NCBI RefSeq assembly: GCF_005886145.1
Contig: NZ_CP040504.1
Location: 1,426,001 to 1,490,000, forward strand
DNA length: 64,000 bases
Direction: 5' to 3'
DNA from: Neisseria sp. oral taxon 014 str. F0314
GTDB taxonomy: Bacteria; Pseudomonadota; Gammaproteobacteria; Burkholderiales; Neisseriaceae
The notes below the pieces were generated by a model. The model was not told the origin of the DNA, made no database searches, and worked only from the letters and a program-made list of their open reading frames with translations. Every line of letters begins with the position of its first letter. Position 1 is the stretch's first letter. Of the stretch, positions 1-10,108 are shown in pieces. The position numbers and the translations under genes were made by a program.

Positions 1-459
1 GACAACATCAACCGTGAGCCGCTCAATCTGATGAAATTCTGGCTGGCGTTCAAGCAGGAATTCACGCTCAACAATCCCGATGCCGTCGGCTGCCTGCGCA
101 TGAACATGGAAGGCAGCAACCTGACCGTGCTCGCCGATACCATGCACGTCCAGCAAATCATGTGGAACCTCTGCAATAACGCATGGCGCCACAGCCGCCA
201 AAACGAAAACGCCATCACAGTATTAATCCGTCCGAGCGGCCGCATGCATATCTCCATTGTCGTCGCTGACAATGGCAAAGGCATTTCCGCAGAGGTGCGC
301 GACCACCTGTTCGAACCGTTCTACACGACCGAAAAACAAGGTACGGGATTAGGCCTTTATGTCGCCCGCGAACTGGCGCACGCCAATATGGGCCAACTGC
401 ATTACCATCCCGAAATGAACGGATTCGAGCTGATTTTACCGAGGGAATTAAATGAGTAA
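1..459 (+). CDS. pilS: Sensor histidine kinase PilS, C-terminal part (5' end outside window)
   Basis: The reading frame is open from base 1, so this is the 3' end of a longer gene; about 152 residues are visible. They form the catalytic ATP-binding domain of a histidine kinase: an N box (QQIMWNLCNNAWRHS), a G1 box (DNGKGIS), an F box (FEPFYTT) and a G2 box (GTGLGLYVARELA). The phosphorylated-histidine domain and sensor part are outside the window. The stop overlaps the pilR start by 8 bases, so the two are translationally coupled. The name rests on the partner being a PilR-type sigma-54 activator; PilS would autophosphorylate at the inner membrane and pass phosphate to PilR, controlling pilin transcription. 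NtrB-type kinases share these boxes, so the identity depends on context. Confidence 0.85.
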   Translation, partial: DNINREPLNLMKFWLAFKQEFTLNNPDAVGCLRMNMEGSNLTVLADTMHVQQIMWNLCNNAWRHSRQNENAITVLIRPSGRMHISIVVADNGKGISAEVRDHLFEPFYTTEKQGTGLGLYVARELAHANMGQLHYHPEMNGFELILPRELNE

Positions 460-2077
460 GCTGCAAGACCCCGTATTGGTCGTCGATGACGAGGCAGACA
501 TCCGCGACCTGATGGAAATGACACTGATGAAAATGGGTTTGCGCGTGCAAACCGCCGTCGGCGTGGAAGATGCCAAAGACAAACTCGACAACGACGATTA
601 CTCGCTGGTGTTGACAGACATGCGTATGCCCGACGGTTCCGGCCTCGAAGTCGTGCAATACATCAACGAACTGATGCTTGACACCCCTGTCGCCGTCATC
701 ACCGCCTTCGGCAATGCCGACCAAGCCGTCGAAGCCTTAAAGGCCGGCGCATTCGACTATCTGCAAAAACCGATTACCCTCTCGCAACTGCGATCCTTGG
801 TCAAATCGGCGGTATCCGTTTCCGACCATGCCGAGGATGCGGCGCAGGCGCCGTCTGAAAAACCTCAGCCCGCTCCTGTCGCCGCAGCGTTCAACAAACC
901 CAAAGCCCAGCCGCCCAAACCTGCCAAACGCGATTTGAGCGGTTCGGTTTCCATCCCCGAAAGCCTGCGTTCGATAAAAGAACGCTTCTCCAGCGGTGAA
1001 ATCGCCATACGTCCGAACGAAGAGCCTCCCGAACTTGGCGGCGAGGCGGATATGCCCCGGCTGCTCGGAATGTCGCCGCAGATGGTCGAAGTCCGCCACC
1101 TTATCCGGCGTTTGGCGCGCAGCGGCGTGCCCGTCTATATTTCCGGCGAATCCGGCACCGGTAAAGAACAGGCTGCGCGCACCATCCACGAACTTTCCGA
1201 CCGGGCCGACAAACCCTTCATTGCCGTCAACTGCGGCGCCATCCCCGAAAATCTGATGGAAAGCGAGTTTTTCGGTTACAAAAAAGGCAGCTTCACCGGT
1301 GCCGACCAAGACCGTCTCGGTTTCTTCCAACACGCCGACGGCGGTACTCTGTTCCTGGACGAAGTAGCCGATTTGCCGCTGGCGATGCAGGTCAAACTCC
1401 TGCGCGCCATTCAGGAAAAAGCCGTGCGGCGCATCGGCGACGCGCGGGAAACTTTCGTCGACGTCCGCATCATCTGCGCCACCCATAAAAATCTCGAAGC
1501 ACTCGTCGAAAGCGGCGCATTCCGCCAAGACTTATACTACCGCCTCAACGTCGTTACCCTGCACATGCCGCCCCTGCGCGAAATGCGCGAGGACATGGGC
1601 GCCCTGATTCTGTATCTGCTCTATAAACACCGCCACGGCACGCAAACCTACAAACTCAGCCCTAAAGCACAGGAAGCCTTACTGCATTACAGCTATCCCG
1701 GCAACTTCCGCGAGTTGGAAAACATCTTGGAACGTGCGGTGGCGCTGACGGTCGGACAGGTTATCCAACTGGACGATCTGCAAATCCAAAAAGCCCCCCT
1801 TCCCAAAGAGAATCACCAAAACGGAGATGTCACTTTAGATGACATCTCCGAATCGGAAGGGCAGCAAATGCAGCCGGAAAACTCATCCGCTCATGGCGCA
1901 CTTCCCCCTTTCGATCCCCGTACCATGCAGATTCAAGACTACCTCGACCAAATCGAACGCGACATCATCGAACAGGCTCTGCAACAAACCCGTTACAACC
2001 GCACGCAAGCCGCAAAGCTACTGGGCATCAGCTTCCGCTCGATGCGTTACCGAATGGAGCGGCTGGACATCAATTAA
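452..2077 (+). CDS. pilR: Sigma-54-dependent response regulator PilR
   Basis: A 541-residue NtrC-family activator with all three domains. The receiver (about 1-120) has the acidic pair D12/D13, phosphoacceptor D56 (LVLTDMRMPD), T84 and K106. A Pro/Ala-rich linker (about 130-165) follows. The AAA+ sigma-54 activation domain (about 200-430) has Walker A GESGTGKE (232-239), the loop that contacts sigma-54 as GSFTGA (279-284; the usual form is GAFTGA) and Walker B GGTLFLDE (297-304). A Fis-type helix-turn-helix (RTQAAKLLGISFRSMRYRM) ends the protein. It should open RpoN promoters after phosphorylation by PilS. A perfect -24/-12 promoter lies upstream of pilE at about 25.3 kb. The gene looks intact. 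Confidence 0.92.
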   Translation: MSKLQDPVLVVDDEADIRDLMEMTLMKMGLRVQTAVGVEDAKDKLDNDDYSLVLTDMRMPDGSGLEVVQYINELMLDTPVAVITAFGNADQAVEALKAGAFDYLQKPITLSQLRSLVKSAVSVSDHAEDAAQAPSEKPQPAPVAAAFNKPKAQPPKPAKRDLSGSVSIPESLRSIKERFSSGEIAIRPNEEPPELGGEADMPRLLGMSPQMVEVRHLIRRLARSGVPVYISGESGTGKEQAARTIHELSDRADKPFIAVNCGAIPENLMESEFFGYKKGSFTGADQDRLGFFQHADGGTLFLDEVADLPLAMQVKLLRAIQEKAVRRIGDARETFVDVRIICATHKNLEALVESGAFRQDLYYRLNVVTLHMPPLREMREDMGALILYLLYKHRHGTQTYKLSPKAQEALLHYSYPGNFRELENILERAVALTVGQVIQLDDLQIQKAPLPKENHQNGDVTLDDISESEGQQMQPENSSAHGALPPFDPRTMQIQDYLDQIERDIIEQALQQTRYNRTQAAKLLGISFRSMRYRMERLDIN

Positions 2078-2204
2078 AAAAGAATGTCTTGCAGAACGCG
2101 GCCTCTTTGATATAGCGGGATACGAAAACGATACCCCCTGCCTGTCCGCCGATAAAACGCAGGCTTCCCGAAACCTGCCGCACTGCCATAGTTAAAACAG
2201 CAAA

Positions 2205-2256
2205 ATAAAGGTGGAGGCCGTCTGAAAACGCACTTTCAGACGGCCTCCACCTTTAT
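2205..2256. terminator. Long DUS-containing bidirectional terminator
   Basis: A perfect 23-bp inverted repeat (arms 2205-2227 and 2234-2256, 6-nt loop) whose core is an inverted pair of uptake sequences. It lies between convergent pilR and aat and can end transcription from both sides. Confidence 0.85.
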
Positions 2257-2292
2257 CCGAATCTGCAAAAACCTTAAACCGGTCCCCCTCCC

Positions 2293-3033
2293 CTAATCCT
2301 GCCTTTTTACGTTATCCGCCAATATCCGCCGCCCGACCGCTTCCTTCAACGGCATATCGTTCAAACGTACCAATGCCGTATGGAACTCGTGGAAATCCAT
2401 CTGTTGCGAACCAAACCGCTTCAAATGTTCGGTATCCTGCTGACAGTCAATCAATTCCACCCCGCATCGTTCAAGAAACGGCACGGCGCAGGCGAAAGCG
2501 ATTTTAGAAGCGTCCGGCGCACGGGCAAACATCGACTCACCGTAAAACACACGGCCGATTTGCACGCCGTACAAACCGCCGGCCAGTTTCAGACGGCCTC
2601 CATCGTCAGTATCGGGATACCAGCATTCAAACGAATGTGCGAAGCCAAGCCGGTGCAGGTCAAAATAGGCCGTCTGAAATTCAGGCGCAATCCATGTTCC
2701 GTCCTGGTTCGGACGCGGCGCAGCGGCACAGCCCGCAATCACATCGACAAACGCCTGATTCACGGTTACGCGGTATGCCTTACCGCGCAGGGTTTTGGCC
2801 AAGGATTTGCCGATATGGATATTTTCGGGCAGCAACACAGTACGCGGGGCAGTGGCAAACCAGTAAAACAACCCGTTTTGCCGAAACCACGGGAAAATTC
2901 CCCTGCGGTAGGCCGCAATCAGACGGCCCGCATCCAAATCGGCGCTGATACCGACCAATCCTTCGCATTCGGCAATGGCATAGTCAGGGTTAGGAAAAAC
3001 GTATTCCTGCGGCGGAAGAAACGGAACTCTCAT
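2293..3033 (-). CDS. aat: Leucyl/phenylalanyl-tRNA--protein transferase
   Basis: About 246 residues. The enzyme transfers Leu or Phe from aminoacyl-tRNA to N-terminal Arg/Lys of proteins, marking them for ClpS/ClpAP (N-end rule); it is cytosolic. Family segments visible: [22 protein letters not shown] near the N-terminus, [37 protein letters not shown] and the C-terminal [15 protein letters not shown]. The frame is open further upstream, but family proteins begin close to the FPNP motif, so I chose the ATG at 3033 giving [16 protein letters not shown]. It is convergent with pilR and downstream of fur, from which a DUS terminator separates it. Confidence 0.93.
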   Translation of the reverse strand: MRVPFLPPQEYVFPNPDYAIAECEGLVGISADLDAGRLIAAYRRGIFPWFRQNGLFYWFATAPRTVLLPENIHIGKSLAKTLRGKAYRVTVNQAFVDVIAGCAAAPRPNQDGTWIAPEFQTAYFDLHRLGFAHSFECWYPDTDDGGRLKLAGGLYGVQIGRVFYGESMFARAPDASKIAFACAVPFLERCGVELIDCQQDTEHLKRFGSQQMDFHEFHTALVRLNDMPLKEAVGRRILADNVKRQD

Positions 3034-3107
3034 ATGAACATACTCAAACCAGACATAAAAACGGTCAAAACACAATCAGACCTTGACGACCGGCCGGCCT
3101 AAAATGA

Positions 3108-3145
3108 TTTCAGACGGCCTGAATGGACTCCGAGGCCGTCTGAAA
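3108..3145. terminator. DUS inverted pair downstream of fur
   Basis: Inverted uptake sequences (3108-3120 and 3133-3145) with a 12-nt loop, between the fur stop and the aat start. Confidence 0.7.
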
Positions 3146-3165
3146 ATCTCAAATCGGTAATCCGC

Positions 3166-3603
3166 CTAGCGTTTCGCTTTGGCTTGACAATCGGCGCATA
3201 CGCCGTACATATACAGAGCATGGTCGACGATACGGTAGCCGTTTTCTTCCGCAATTCTGTCTTGCAGCGCTTCAATTTCCGGATTGTGAAATTCGTGCAC
3301 ACTGCCGCATTTGACGCAGACGATATGATCATGATGGTCGCCCTTGTCCAATTCGTACACGGCCTTGCCCGTTTCGAAATGATGCCGCTGCAAAATACCC
3401 GCCTGTTCAAACTGGGTCAGCACACGGTAAATCGTGGCGACGCCGATTTCGACGCCCTGTTCGAGCAGGATGCGGTAAACATCTTCCGCGCTCAAATGCT
3501 CTTCGGCATGGGCCTCGAACAAATCCAAAATCTTCAGGCGCGGGCCGGTAACTTTCAGTCCGCTGTCCTTCAGTTGCGCAATATTGCTGAAATTATTTTC
3601 CAT
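3166..3603 (-). CDS. fur: Ferric uptake regulator Fur
   Basis: About 145 residues, the usual Fur length. The N-terminal winged helix begins NIAQLKDSGLKVTGPRLKILDLFE. The metal-binding and dimer half carries HHFETGKAVYELDKGDHHDHIVC, then CVKCGS and a C-terminal CADCQAKAK; the two CxxC pairs are the usual structural zinc ligands. Fur represses iron-uptake genes with Fe(II) as corepressor and in meningococci also activates some genes, nuo among them. I chose the ATG at 3603 (MENNFSNIAQLKD) over the longer frame because it matches the known neisserial N-terminus. Candidate Fur sites lie in the fur-bamE intergenic region and upstream of nuoA. Confidence 0.96.
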   Translation of the reverse strand: MENNFSNIAQLKDSGLKVTGPRLKILDLFEAHAEEHLSAEDVYRILLEQGVEIGVATIYRVLTQFEQAGILQRHHFETGKAVYELDKGDHHDHIVCVKCGSVHEFHNPEIEALQDRIAEENGYRIVDHALYMYGVCADCQAKAKR

Positions 3604-3705
3604 AGTATTCAATACCCCTGTGATGTAATAACCGTTATAATACGCACTTTTAGCAGACTTGCCCACTATGGCACAATAAAGGTTTTTAATAAATTATCCG
3701 CTTCG

Positions 3706-3750
3706 ATTCGTGATAATCACATAAAATCTTTACCACAAAGATGATTATCG
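3706..3750. promoter_or_regulatory. Candidate Fur-binding sites between fur and bamE
   Basis: TGATAATCA at 3711-3719 equals the centre of the 19-bp Fur box (GATAATGATAATCATTATC), but its flanks match poorly (about 10/19). GATGATTATC at 3741-3750 matches one half well (8/10). They lie between divergent fur and bamE. Autoregulation of fur is plausible but unproven here. Confidence 0.35.
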
Positions 3751-3820
3751 TTTGCTTTCCCGCGCCGTTTGTGCGAACGTAAGCAGCCGCTCCCAATCAT
3801 TTGAAAAGAAAGGTAAACCC

Positions 3821-4222
3821 GTGAACAAAACCCTGTATCTCGCCCTTGCCGCCCTGTTGGGTTTGGCGGCTTGTTCTGCCGAGCGCGTATCCCTTTTCCC
3901 TTCATACAAACTCAAAGTCGTGCAGGGCAATGAATTGGACCCCCGCGCCGTTGTATCCCTGCAACCGGGCATGACCCGCGACCAAGTTATCCTGCTGCTG
4001 GGCACTCCGTTGCTGCGCGATCCGTTCCACGCCGACCGTTGGGATTACACTTTCAACACCAGCCGCAACGGCGTCATCAAAGAACAGGTCGATCTGATCC
4101 TCTATTTTGAAAACGGACTGCTCGCGCGCGCCGAGGGCAATGCTGTTCAAAAAGCCATCGAAGCCGTGCAGGCCGAACAAAAATCCGCATCGGGCGGGCA
4201 AGCGACCGCTCCGCTGAAATAA
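3821..4222 (+). CDS. bamE: Outer membrane assembly lipoprotein BamE (SmpA/OmlA)
   Basis: About 133 residues. A lipoprotein signal ends in lipobox LAAC with Cys18 as the lipidation site. The family pattern follows: FPSYKLKVVQGNELD, the LQPGMTRDQVILLLGTPLLRDPFHADRWDY segment typical of SmpA/OmlA, and a closing strand YFENGLLARAEG. BamE is an outer-membrane lipoprotein of the BAM complex and supports BamD-BamA during beta-barrel insertion. A longer in-frame ATG exists at 3752, but the GTG at 3821 puts the signal peptide at the N-terminus and has a GAAAGG ribosome site at 3808-3813. It runs divergently from fur and is followed 20 nt later by dapB, probably on the same transcript. Confidence 0.93.
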   Translation: MNKTLYLALAALLGLAACSAERVSLFPSYKLKVVQGNELDPRAVVSLQPGMTRDQVILLLGTPLLRDPFHADRWDYTFNTSRNGVIKEQVDLILYFENGLLARAEGNAVQKAIEAVQAEQKSASGGQATAPLK

Positions 4223-4233
4223 ACAGGGCATAA

Positions 4234-5049
<816 letters not shown>

Positions 5050-5084
5050 ACGTTCCGTGCCGCCATTTTCAAAATCCTTTGAAT

Positions 5085-5118
5085 GAGGCCGTCTGAAACT
5101 GGGTTTTCAGACGGCCTC
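5085..5118. terminator. DUS hairpin after dapB
   Basis: A 14-bp inverted pair of uptake sequences (5085-5098 and 5105-5118, 6-nt loop) directly downstream of dapB. Confidence 0.8.
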
Positions 5119-5186
5119 CAAGTTTTCCCGATTCGTCCGGCCGTATTTGCTACAATACCGCTTTACCACACGCCACACGCCACATC

Positions 5187-6461
5187 ATGACCACACCTCA
5201 ATCCAGCACACTCCGGCAAATCTTCTCGCGGAACATGCTGATCTGCATCTTCACCGGCTTCACTTCGGGCCTGCCGCTGTATTTCCTGATCAACCTGATT
5301 CCGGCTTGGCTGCGCGGCGAACACATCGACCTGAAAACCATCGGTCTGATGGCTTTAATCGGTCTGCCGTTTACTTGGAAATTCATCTGGTCGCCCGTAA
5401 TGGACGCCGTTCGCCTGCCCTTTCTCGGCCGCCGCCGCGGCTGGATGCTGGTTACGCAAATCGGCCTGCTGCTGGCCCTTGCCGCCTACGCCTTCCTCAA
5501 CCCGCACCAACACCTGCCCGTCATCATCGGCCTTTCCGCCGTCGTCGCCTTTTTTTCCGCCAGTCAGGATATCGTGCTGGACGCTTTCCGCCGCGAAATC
5601 CTGCCGGACGAAGAACTGGGCCTAGGCAACTCCATCCACGTCAACGCCTACCGCATCGCCGCCCTCGTCCCCGGCTCGTTGAGCCTGATTTTGGCCGACA
5701 GGATGCCGTGGGGCAACGTCTTCATCATTACCGCCCTCTTCATGCTGCCCGGCCTGCTGATGACGCTGTTTCTCGCCAAAGAACCCGACCTGCCGCCCGC
5801 CGCACCGCGCACACTGGTTCAGACCGTGGTTGAACCGTTTCAAGAATTTTTCTCGCGCAAAGGCACGAAACAAGCCGCCTTGGTGCTGTTGTTCATCTTC
5901 CTGTACAAACTCGGCGACAGCATGGCCACCTCGCTGGCCACCCCGTTTTATCTCGACATGGGTTTCAGCAAAACCGACATCGGCCTGATTGCCAAAAACG
6001 CAGGTCTCTGGCCCGCCGTCATCGCCGGCATACTCGGCGGCATCTGGATGCTGAAACTCGGCATCAACAAAGCACTGTGGCTCTTCGGCGTCGTACAGGT
6101 CGTGACCATCCTGGGATTTGTCTGGCTGGCCGGTTTCGGCAGGTTTGACACCATCACCCTGACCGAACAAATGATGCTCGCAGGCGTTATCGGCGCGGAA
6201 GCCGTCGGCGTCGGATTGGGTACCGCCGCCTTTGTATCCTACATGGCGCGCGAAACCAATCCCGCCTTTACCGCCACCCAGCTCGCCCTGTTTACCAGCC
6301 TTTCCGCCGTACCGCGCACCTTTATCAACGCCACCACCGGCTACCTGATCGAATGGCTGGGCTATGTCCATTTCTTCTGGCTCTGCTTCATACTGGCCCT
6401 GCCGGGCATGTTCCTGCTGCTGAAAGTCGCACCTTGGGGCGGGGACAAACCGACAAACTGA
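5187..6461 (+). CDS. ampG: AmpG-family muropeptide permease (MFS)
   Basis: 424 residues with about twelve hydrophobic segments. The N-terminal half has the AmpG signature: FTGFTSGLPLYFLINLIPAWLR, then PFTWKFIWSPVMDAV, then FFSASQDIVLDAFRREIL. AmpG imports GlcNAc-anhydroMurNAc peptides released by cell-wall turnover across the inner membrane for recycling; in pathogenic Neisseria its efficiency sets how much peptidoglycan fragment is shed. The ATG at 5187 gives MTTPQSSTLRQIFSRN, a short cytosolic lead before helix 1. It is monocistronic, with hairpins on both sides. Confidence 0.92.
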   Translation: MTTPQSSTLRQIFSRNMLICIFTGFTSGLPLYFLINLIPAWLRGEHIDLKTIGLMALIGLPFTWKFIWSPVMDAVRLPFLGRRRGWMLVTQIGLLLALAAYAFLNPHQHLPVIIGLSAVVAFFSASQDIVLDAFRREILPDEELGLGNSIHVNAYRIAALVPGSLSLILADRMPWGNVFIITALFMLPGLLMTLFLAKEPDLPPAAPRTLVQTVVEPFQEFFSRKGTKQAALVLLFIFLYKLGDSMATSLATPFYLDMGFSKTDIGLIAKNAGLWPAVIAGILGGIWMLKLGINKALWLFGVVQVVTILGFVWLAGFGRFDTITLTEQMMLAGVIGAEAVGVGLGTAAFVSYMARETNPAFTATQLALFTSLSAVPRTFINATTGYLIEWLGYVHFFWLCFILALPGMFLLLKVAPWGGDKPTN

Positions 6462-6471
6462 ACCCAAGCGA

Positions 6472-6530
6472 AATCCTGCGGTTTATTGCCTGTCTAACCC
6501 GAAAAACAGACGGCAATAAACCGCAGGATT
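6472..6530 (+). terminator. Hairpin terminator after ampG
   Basis: A 19-bp perfect inverted repeat (6472-6490 and 6512-6530) starting 11 bases past the ampG stop. Unlike most terminators here it is not built on an uptake sequence. Confidence 0.7.
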
Positions 6531-6629
6531 GTTTCCAAACCAAGGCCCTTCCGGCCGGATTTCAGACGGCCTTTTACCGTCGGATATGCTATAATTCGCC
6601 GTTAAATTTCTCTATTTTCAGGAAAAACC

Positions 6630-7721
6630 ATGAGCTTGAAATGCGGCATCGTCGGCCTGCCCAACGTCGGCAAATCCACCCTCTTTAACGCGCTGACCCA
6701 ATCGGGCATCGAAGCAGCGAACTATCCCTTCTGCACCATCGAACCCAACGTCGGCATCGTCGAAGTGCCCGACCCGCGCATGGCGGAGCTGGCGAAAATC
6801 GTCAACCCGCAAAAAATGCAGCCTGCCATCGTCGAGTTCGTCGACATTGCCGGTTTGGTTGCAGGCGCGAGCAAAGGCGAAGGCTTGGGTAACCAGTTCC
6901 TCGCCAACATCCGCGAAACCGACGCCATCGTCAACGTCGTGCGCTGCTTTGACGACGACAATATCGTCCACGTTTCCGGCAAAGTCGATCCGATTGCCGA
7001 CATCGAAACCATCGGCACCGAACTAGCGCTTGCCGACCTCGCTAGCGTCGAAAAAGCCATCGTCCGCGAAGAAAAACGCGCCCGCTCAGGCGATAAAGAC
7101 GCGCAAAAACTGGTCGAACTGTGCAAAAAACTGCTGCCGCATCTGGACGAAGGCAAACCCGTCCGCTCTTTCGGCTTAGACGCTGAAGAACTCGCCATGC
7201 TCAAACCGCTGTTCCTGCTGACCGCCAAACCCGCCATGTACGTCGGCAACGTTGCCGAAGACGGTTTTGAAAACAATCCGCACCTCGACCGCCTGAAAGA
7301 ATTGGCTGAAAAAGAAAATGCCCCCGTCGTTGCCGTATGCGCCGCGATGGAGAGCGAAATCGCCGAGTTGGAAGACGACGAAAAAGCCGAATTCCTCGCC
7401 GAAATGGGCTTGGAAGAACCGGGTCTGAACCGCCTGATCCGCGCGGGCTACGACCTCTTGGGCCTGCAAACCTACTTCACCGCCGGCGTCAAAGAAGTCC
7501 GCGCCTGGACCATCCACAAAGGCGACACCGCCCCGCAAGCCGCCGGCGTCATCCACACTGACTTCGAACGCGGCTTCATCCGCGCCCAAGTCATTTCCTA
7601 CGACGACTTTGTCTCGCTCGGCGGCGAAGCCAAAGCCAAAGAAGCCGGCAAAATGCGCGTAGAAGGCAAGGAATATGTCGTGCAGGACGGGGATGTGATG
7701 CACTTCTTGTTCAACGTATAA
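6630..7721 (+). CDS. ychF: Redox-regulated ATPase YchF (Obg family)
   Basis: 363 residues, the exact family length. The P-loop GLPNVGKST is near residue 9, switch II is [20 protein letters not shown], a helical insertion follows, and the C-terminal TGS domain carries [16 protein letters not shown] and ends [16 protein letters not shown]. YchF is a universal ribosome-associated P-loop protein that prefers ATP to GTP. A TATAAT-like box (6589-6594) sits upstream, and the first uptake-sequence hairpin downstream uses the GTCGTCTGAA variant. Confidence 0.96.
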   Translation: MSLKCGIVGLPNVGKSTLFNALTQSGIEAANYPFCTIEPNVGIVEVPDPRMAELAKIVNPQKMQPAIVEFVDIAGLVAGASKGEGLGNQFLANIRETDAIVNVVRCFDDDNIVHVSGKVDPIADIETIGTELALADLASVEKAIVREEKRARSGDKDAQKLVELCKKLLPHLDEGKPVRSFGLDAEELAMLKPLFLLTAKPAMYVGNVAEDGFENNPHLDRLKELAEKENAPVVAVCAAMESEIAELEDDEKAEFLAEMGLEEPGLNRLIRAGYDLLGLQTYFTAGVKEVRAWTIHKGDTAPQAAGVIHTDFERGFIRAQVISYDDFVSLGGEAKAKEAGKMRVEGKEYVVQDGDVMHFLFNV

Positions 7722-7736
7722 ACCAAATGCAATAAG

Positions 7737-7773
7737 TTTTCAGACGACCTTCCTAACCGAGGTCGTCTGAAAA
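7737..7773. terminator. Variant-DUS hairpin after ychF
   Basis: Inverted pair of the variant core GTCGTCTGAA (7737-7750 and 7760-7773) between ychF and the next gene. Confidence 0.75.
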
Positions 7774-7809
7774 CCATCATTCTGTTGTTTCGGACTTAGG
7801 AAGTTATCC

Positions 7810-8628
7810 ATGAAAAAATCTATTCTCTATATGGCATTATTTTTCGCTGCCTCAACTGCCCAAGCACAAACACCGCAACAAATCGTACAGAAGTTTTATC
7901 CGAAATATTCGCAAAAATACCAATGTTACCAAGTCAATGTGAAAGACAATGGTCAATACTGTGTACGTCAAACCAAAAGCGAAACGCGCCAAACTGCTCA
8001 AGGCAAACTGATGTACCTGCTGTTTACAGGCAACGCATTTAATTTTGAAAAAGGCATAGCAGACGGTGCGCACGTTCAATCCGGTCTGGCGGGCGTATTT
8101 GTTTTGAAACAGACTGGCAACGACTGGAAACTTCTCGCTGCGCAACCACATGGCTGGGCGGGCTCATTCGGTAATGCGCCTGAAGCAAAGTCTTGGTCGT
8201 TCCACGAATTCGGCAAAGACAAATGGGGATTTCTGACCCTTCATGGCGATGTTCATAATGGTTATGCGGGTTCTGCCTATCAATTGTTTGTTCATGACGG
8301 CGCGAAAAAAATCACAAAAAGCAGTATCACGGCAGAAGCAGAAAATACGGGGGCATTAGGCGACTGCTCGGAAAATTTTTATAAAGGTCGTAAAAACACC
8401 GCTACCGAACGACGTAAATGCTTGAGTGAACTGTACAACCTTTCTTCTAAAATCAAAATACTAAAAGACGGTAAAACAAGTGCCGGTTTCTACCCGCTTC
8501 AATTGACGGTATCTGGTTTTGACGGCTCGAAAAAATACACCAATAAAGTCTTTATTGCCACCTATAACTCTGCCAAAGGATATTACAGCACCCCAAAAGA
8601 CTATCCACTGGCAGATAAAGATTTTTAA
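7810..8628 (+). CDS. Secreted protein of unknown function
   Basis: 272 residues that I do not recognise. A Sec signal peptide is clear (MKKSILYMALFFAASTAQA, cut before QTPQQ), so the mature protein is periplasmic or exported. It has four cysteines in two groups (two near residues 38-55, two near 195-215), which could form disulfides. It is rich in Lys, Tyr and Gly with no obvious catalytic motif. The ATG has AGGAAG about 10 nt upstream. Variant-DUS hairpins on both sides isolate it as its own transcription unit between ychF and tyrS. Its codon use looks more AT-rich than its neighbours, which suggests an accessory gene. Confidence 0.7.
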   Translation: MKKSILYMALFFAASTAQAQTPQQIVQKFYPKYSQKYQCYQVNVKDNGQYCVRQTKSETRQTAQGKLMYLLFTGNAFNFEKGIADGAHVQSGLAGVFVLKQTGNDWKLLAAQPHGWAGSFGNAPEAKSWSFHEFGKDKWGFLTLHGDVHNGYAGSAYQLFVHDGAKKITKSSITAEAENTGALGDCSENFYKGRKNTATERRKCLSELYNLSSKIKILKDGKTSAGFYPLQLTVSGFDGSKKYTNKVFIATYNSAKGYYSTPKDYPLADKDF

Positions 8629-8630
8629 TT

Positions 8631-8678
8631 TTTCAGACGACCTCCGATATTTTAAGGTATAGAAAAGGTCGTCTGAAA
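8631..8678. terminator. Variant-DUS hairpin after the secreted protein gene
   Basis: Inverted GTCGTCTGAA pair (8631-8643 and 8666-8678) just past the stop codon. Confidence 0.7.
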
Positions 8679-8703
8679 CACCGACTCTATAAAAGGAATT
8701 TCA

Positions 8704-10002
8704 GTGAAATCAGTTATCCAAGACCTACAATCGCGCGGCTTAATCGCGCAAACTACCGACATCGAAGCCTTAGATGCTTTGTTGAACGAACAAAAAATCG
8801 CCCTCTACTGCGGTTTTGACCCGACCGCCGACAGCCTGCATATCGGCCACTTGTTGCCCGTGTTGGCATTGCGCCGTTTCCAACAGGCGGGGCATACGCC
8901 GATTGCTTTGGTAGGCGGCGCGACCGGCATGATCGGCGATCCCAGCTTCAAAGCGGTGGAGCGCAGCTTGAATTCCGCCGAAACCGTTGCCGGCTGGGTA
9001 GAAAGCATCCGCAACCAACTGAAACCGTTTTTGAGTTTTGAAGGCGAAAACGCCGCCATTATGGCAAACAACGCCGACTGGTTCGGCAGCATGAACTGCC
9101 TCGACTTCCTACGCGACATCGGCAAGCATTTTTCCGTCAACGCCATGTTGAACAAGGAATCCGTCAAACAGCGCATCGAGCGCGACGATGTGGGTATTTC
9201 CTTCACTGAGTTCGCCTACTCCCTGCTGCAAGGCTACGACTTTGCCGAATTGAACAAACGCCATGGCGCGGTTTTGGAAATCGGCGGTTCCGACCAATGG
9301 GGCAACATCACCGCCGGTATCGACCTGACACGTCGTCTGAATCAAAAACAAGTATTCGGTCTGACCCTGCCGCTTGTTACCAAATCCGACGGCACCAAAT
9401 TCGGCAAAACCGAAGGCGGCGCGGTATGGCTGAACGCGAAGAAAACCTCGCCGTATCAGTTCTACCAATTCTGGCTGAAAGTTGCCGATGCCGATGTGTA
9501 TAAATTCTTGAAATACTTCACCTTCCTGTCTATCGAAGAAATCGACGCCATCGAAGCGAAAGACAAAGCCAGCGGCACCAAGCCCGAAGCGCAACGCATC
9601 CTCGCCGAAGAAATGACCCGCCTGATTCACGGCGAAGCCGCCCTGCAAGCCGCGCAGCGCATTTCCGAAAGCCTGTTTGCAGAAGACCAAAGCCATCTCA
9701 CCGAAAGCGACTTCGAACAGCTCGCCCTCGACGGCCTGCCTGCATTTGAAGTTTCAGACGGTTTCAACGTCGTCGAAGCCTTGGTTAAAACCGGCTTGGC
9801 CTCGTCCAACAAAGAAGCGCGCGGTTTTGTGAACAGCAAAGCGGTATTGCTCAACGGCCAAGCCGCCGAATTGAACAACCCGAACCACGCCGCCGAACGC
9901 CCCGACGATGCCTATCTGCTGACCGACGCGCACAAACGCTTCGGCAAATACACCATCGTGCGGCGCGGCAAACGCAACCACGCGCTCTTGGTTTGGCAAT
10001 AA
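8704..10002 (+). CDS. tyrS: Tyrosyl-tRNA synthetase
   Basis: 432 residues, class I synthetase. It charges tRNA-Tyr in the cytosol. The HIGH motif is in [21 protein letters not shown] near residue 45, the Rossmann core has [11 protein letters not shown] and GGSDQWGNI, and the KMSKS-type loop reads KFGKTEGG. The C-terminal S4-like RNA-binding domain ([26 protein letters not shown]) is present. The start codon is GTG with AAAGGAA about 6 nt before it. Flanking uptake-sequence hairpins make it monocistronic. Confidence 0.97.
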   Translation: MKSVIQDLQSRGLIAQTTDIEALDALLNEQKIALYCGFDPTADSLHIGHLLPVLALRRFQQAGHTPIALVGGATGMIGDPSFKAVERSLNSAETVAGWVESIRNQLKPFLSFEGENAAIMANNADWFGSMNCLDFLRDIGKHFSVNAMLNKESVKQRIERDDVGISFTEFAYSLLQGYDFAELNKRHGAVLEIGGSDQWGNITAGIDLTRRLNQKQVFGLTLPLVTKSDGTKFGKTEGGAVWLNAKKTSPYQFYQFWLKVADADVYKFLKYFTFLSIEEIDAIEAKDKASGTKPEAQRILAEEMTRLIHGEAALQAAQRISESLFAEDQSHLTESDFEQLALDGLPAFEVSDGFNVVEALVKTGLASSNKEARGFVNSKAVLLNGQAAELNNPNHAAERPDDAYLLTDAHKRFGKYTIVRRGKRNHALLVWQ

Positions 10003-10013
10003 ACCCGATGCCG

Positions 10014-10046
10014 GAGGCCGTCTGAAAAATATTTTCAGACGGCCTT
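10014..10046. terminator. DUS hairpin after tyrS
   Basis: Near-continuous palindrome of two uptake sequences with a T-rich right flank, directly after tyrS. Confidence 0.8.
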
Positions 10047-10108
10047 TCCCCTGCCGACACCGGCATCACATCAACATCATTCCCGTCTTTAATCTTCCGC
10101 TATTATCC

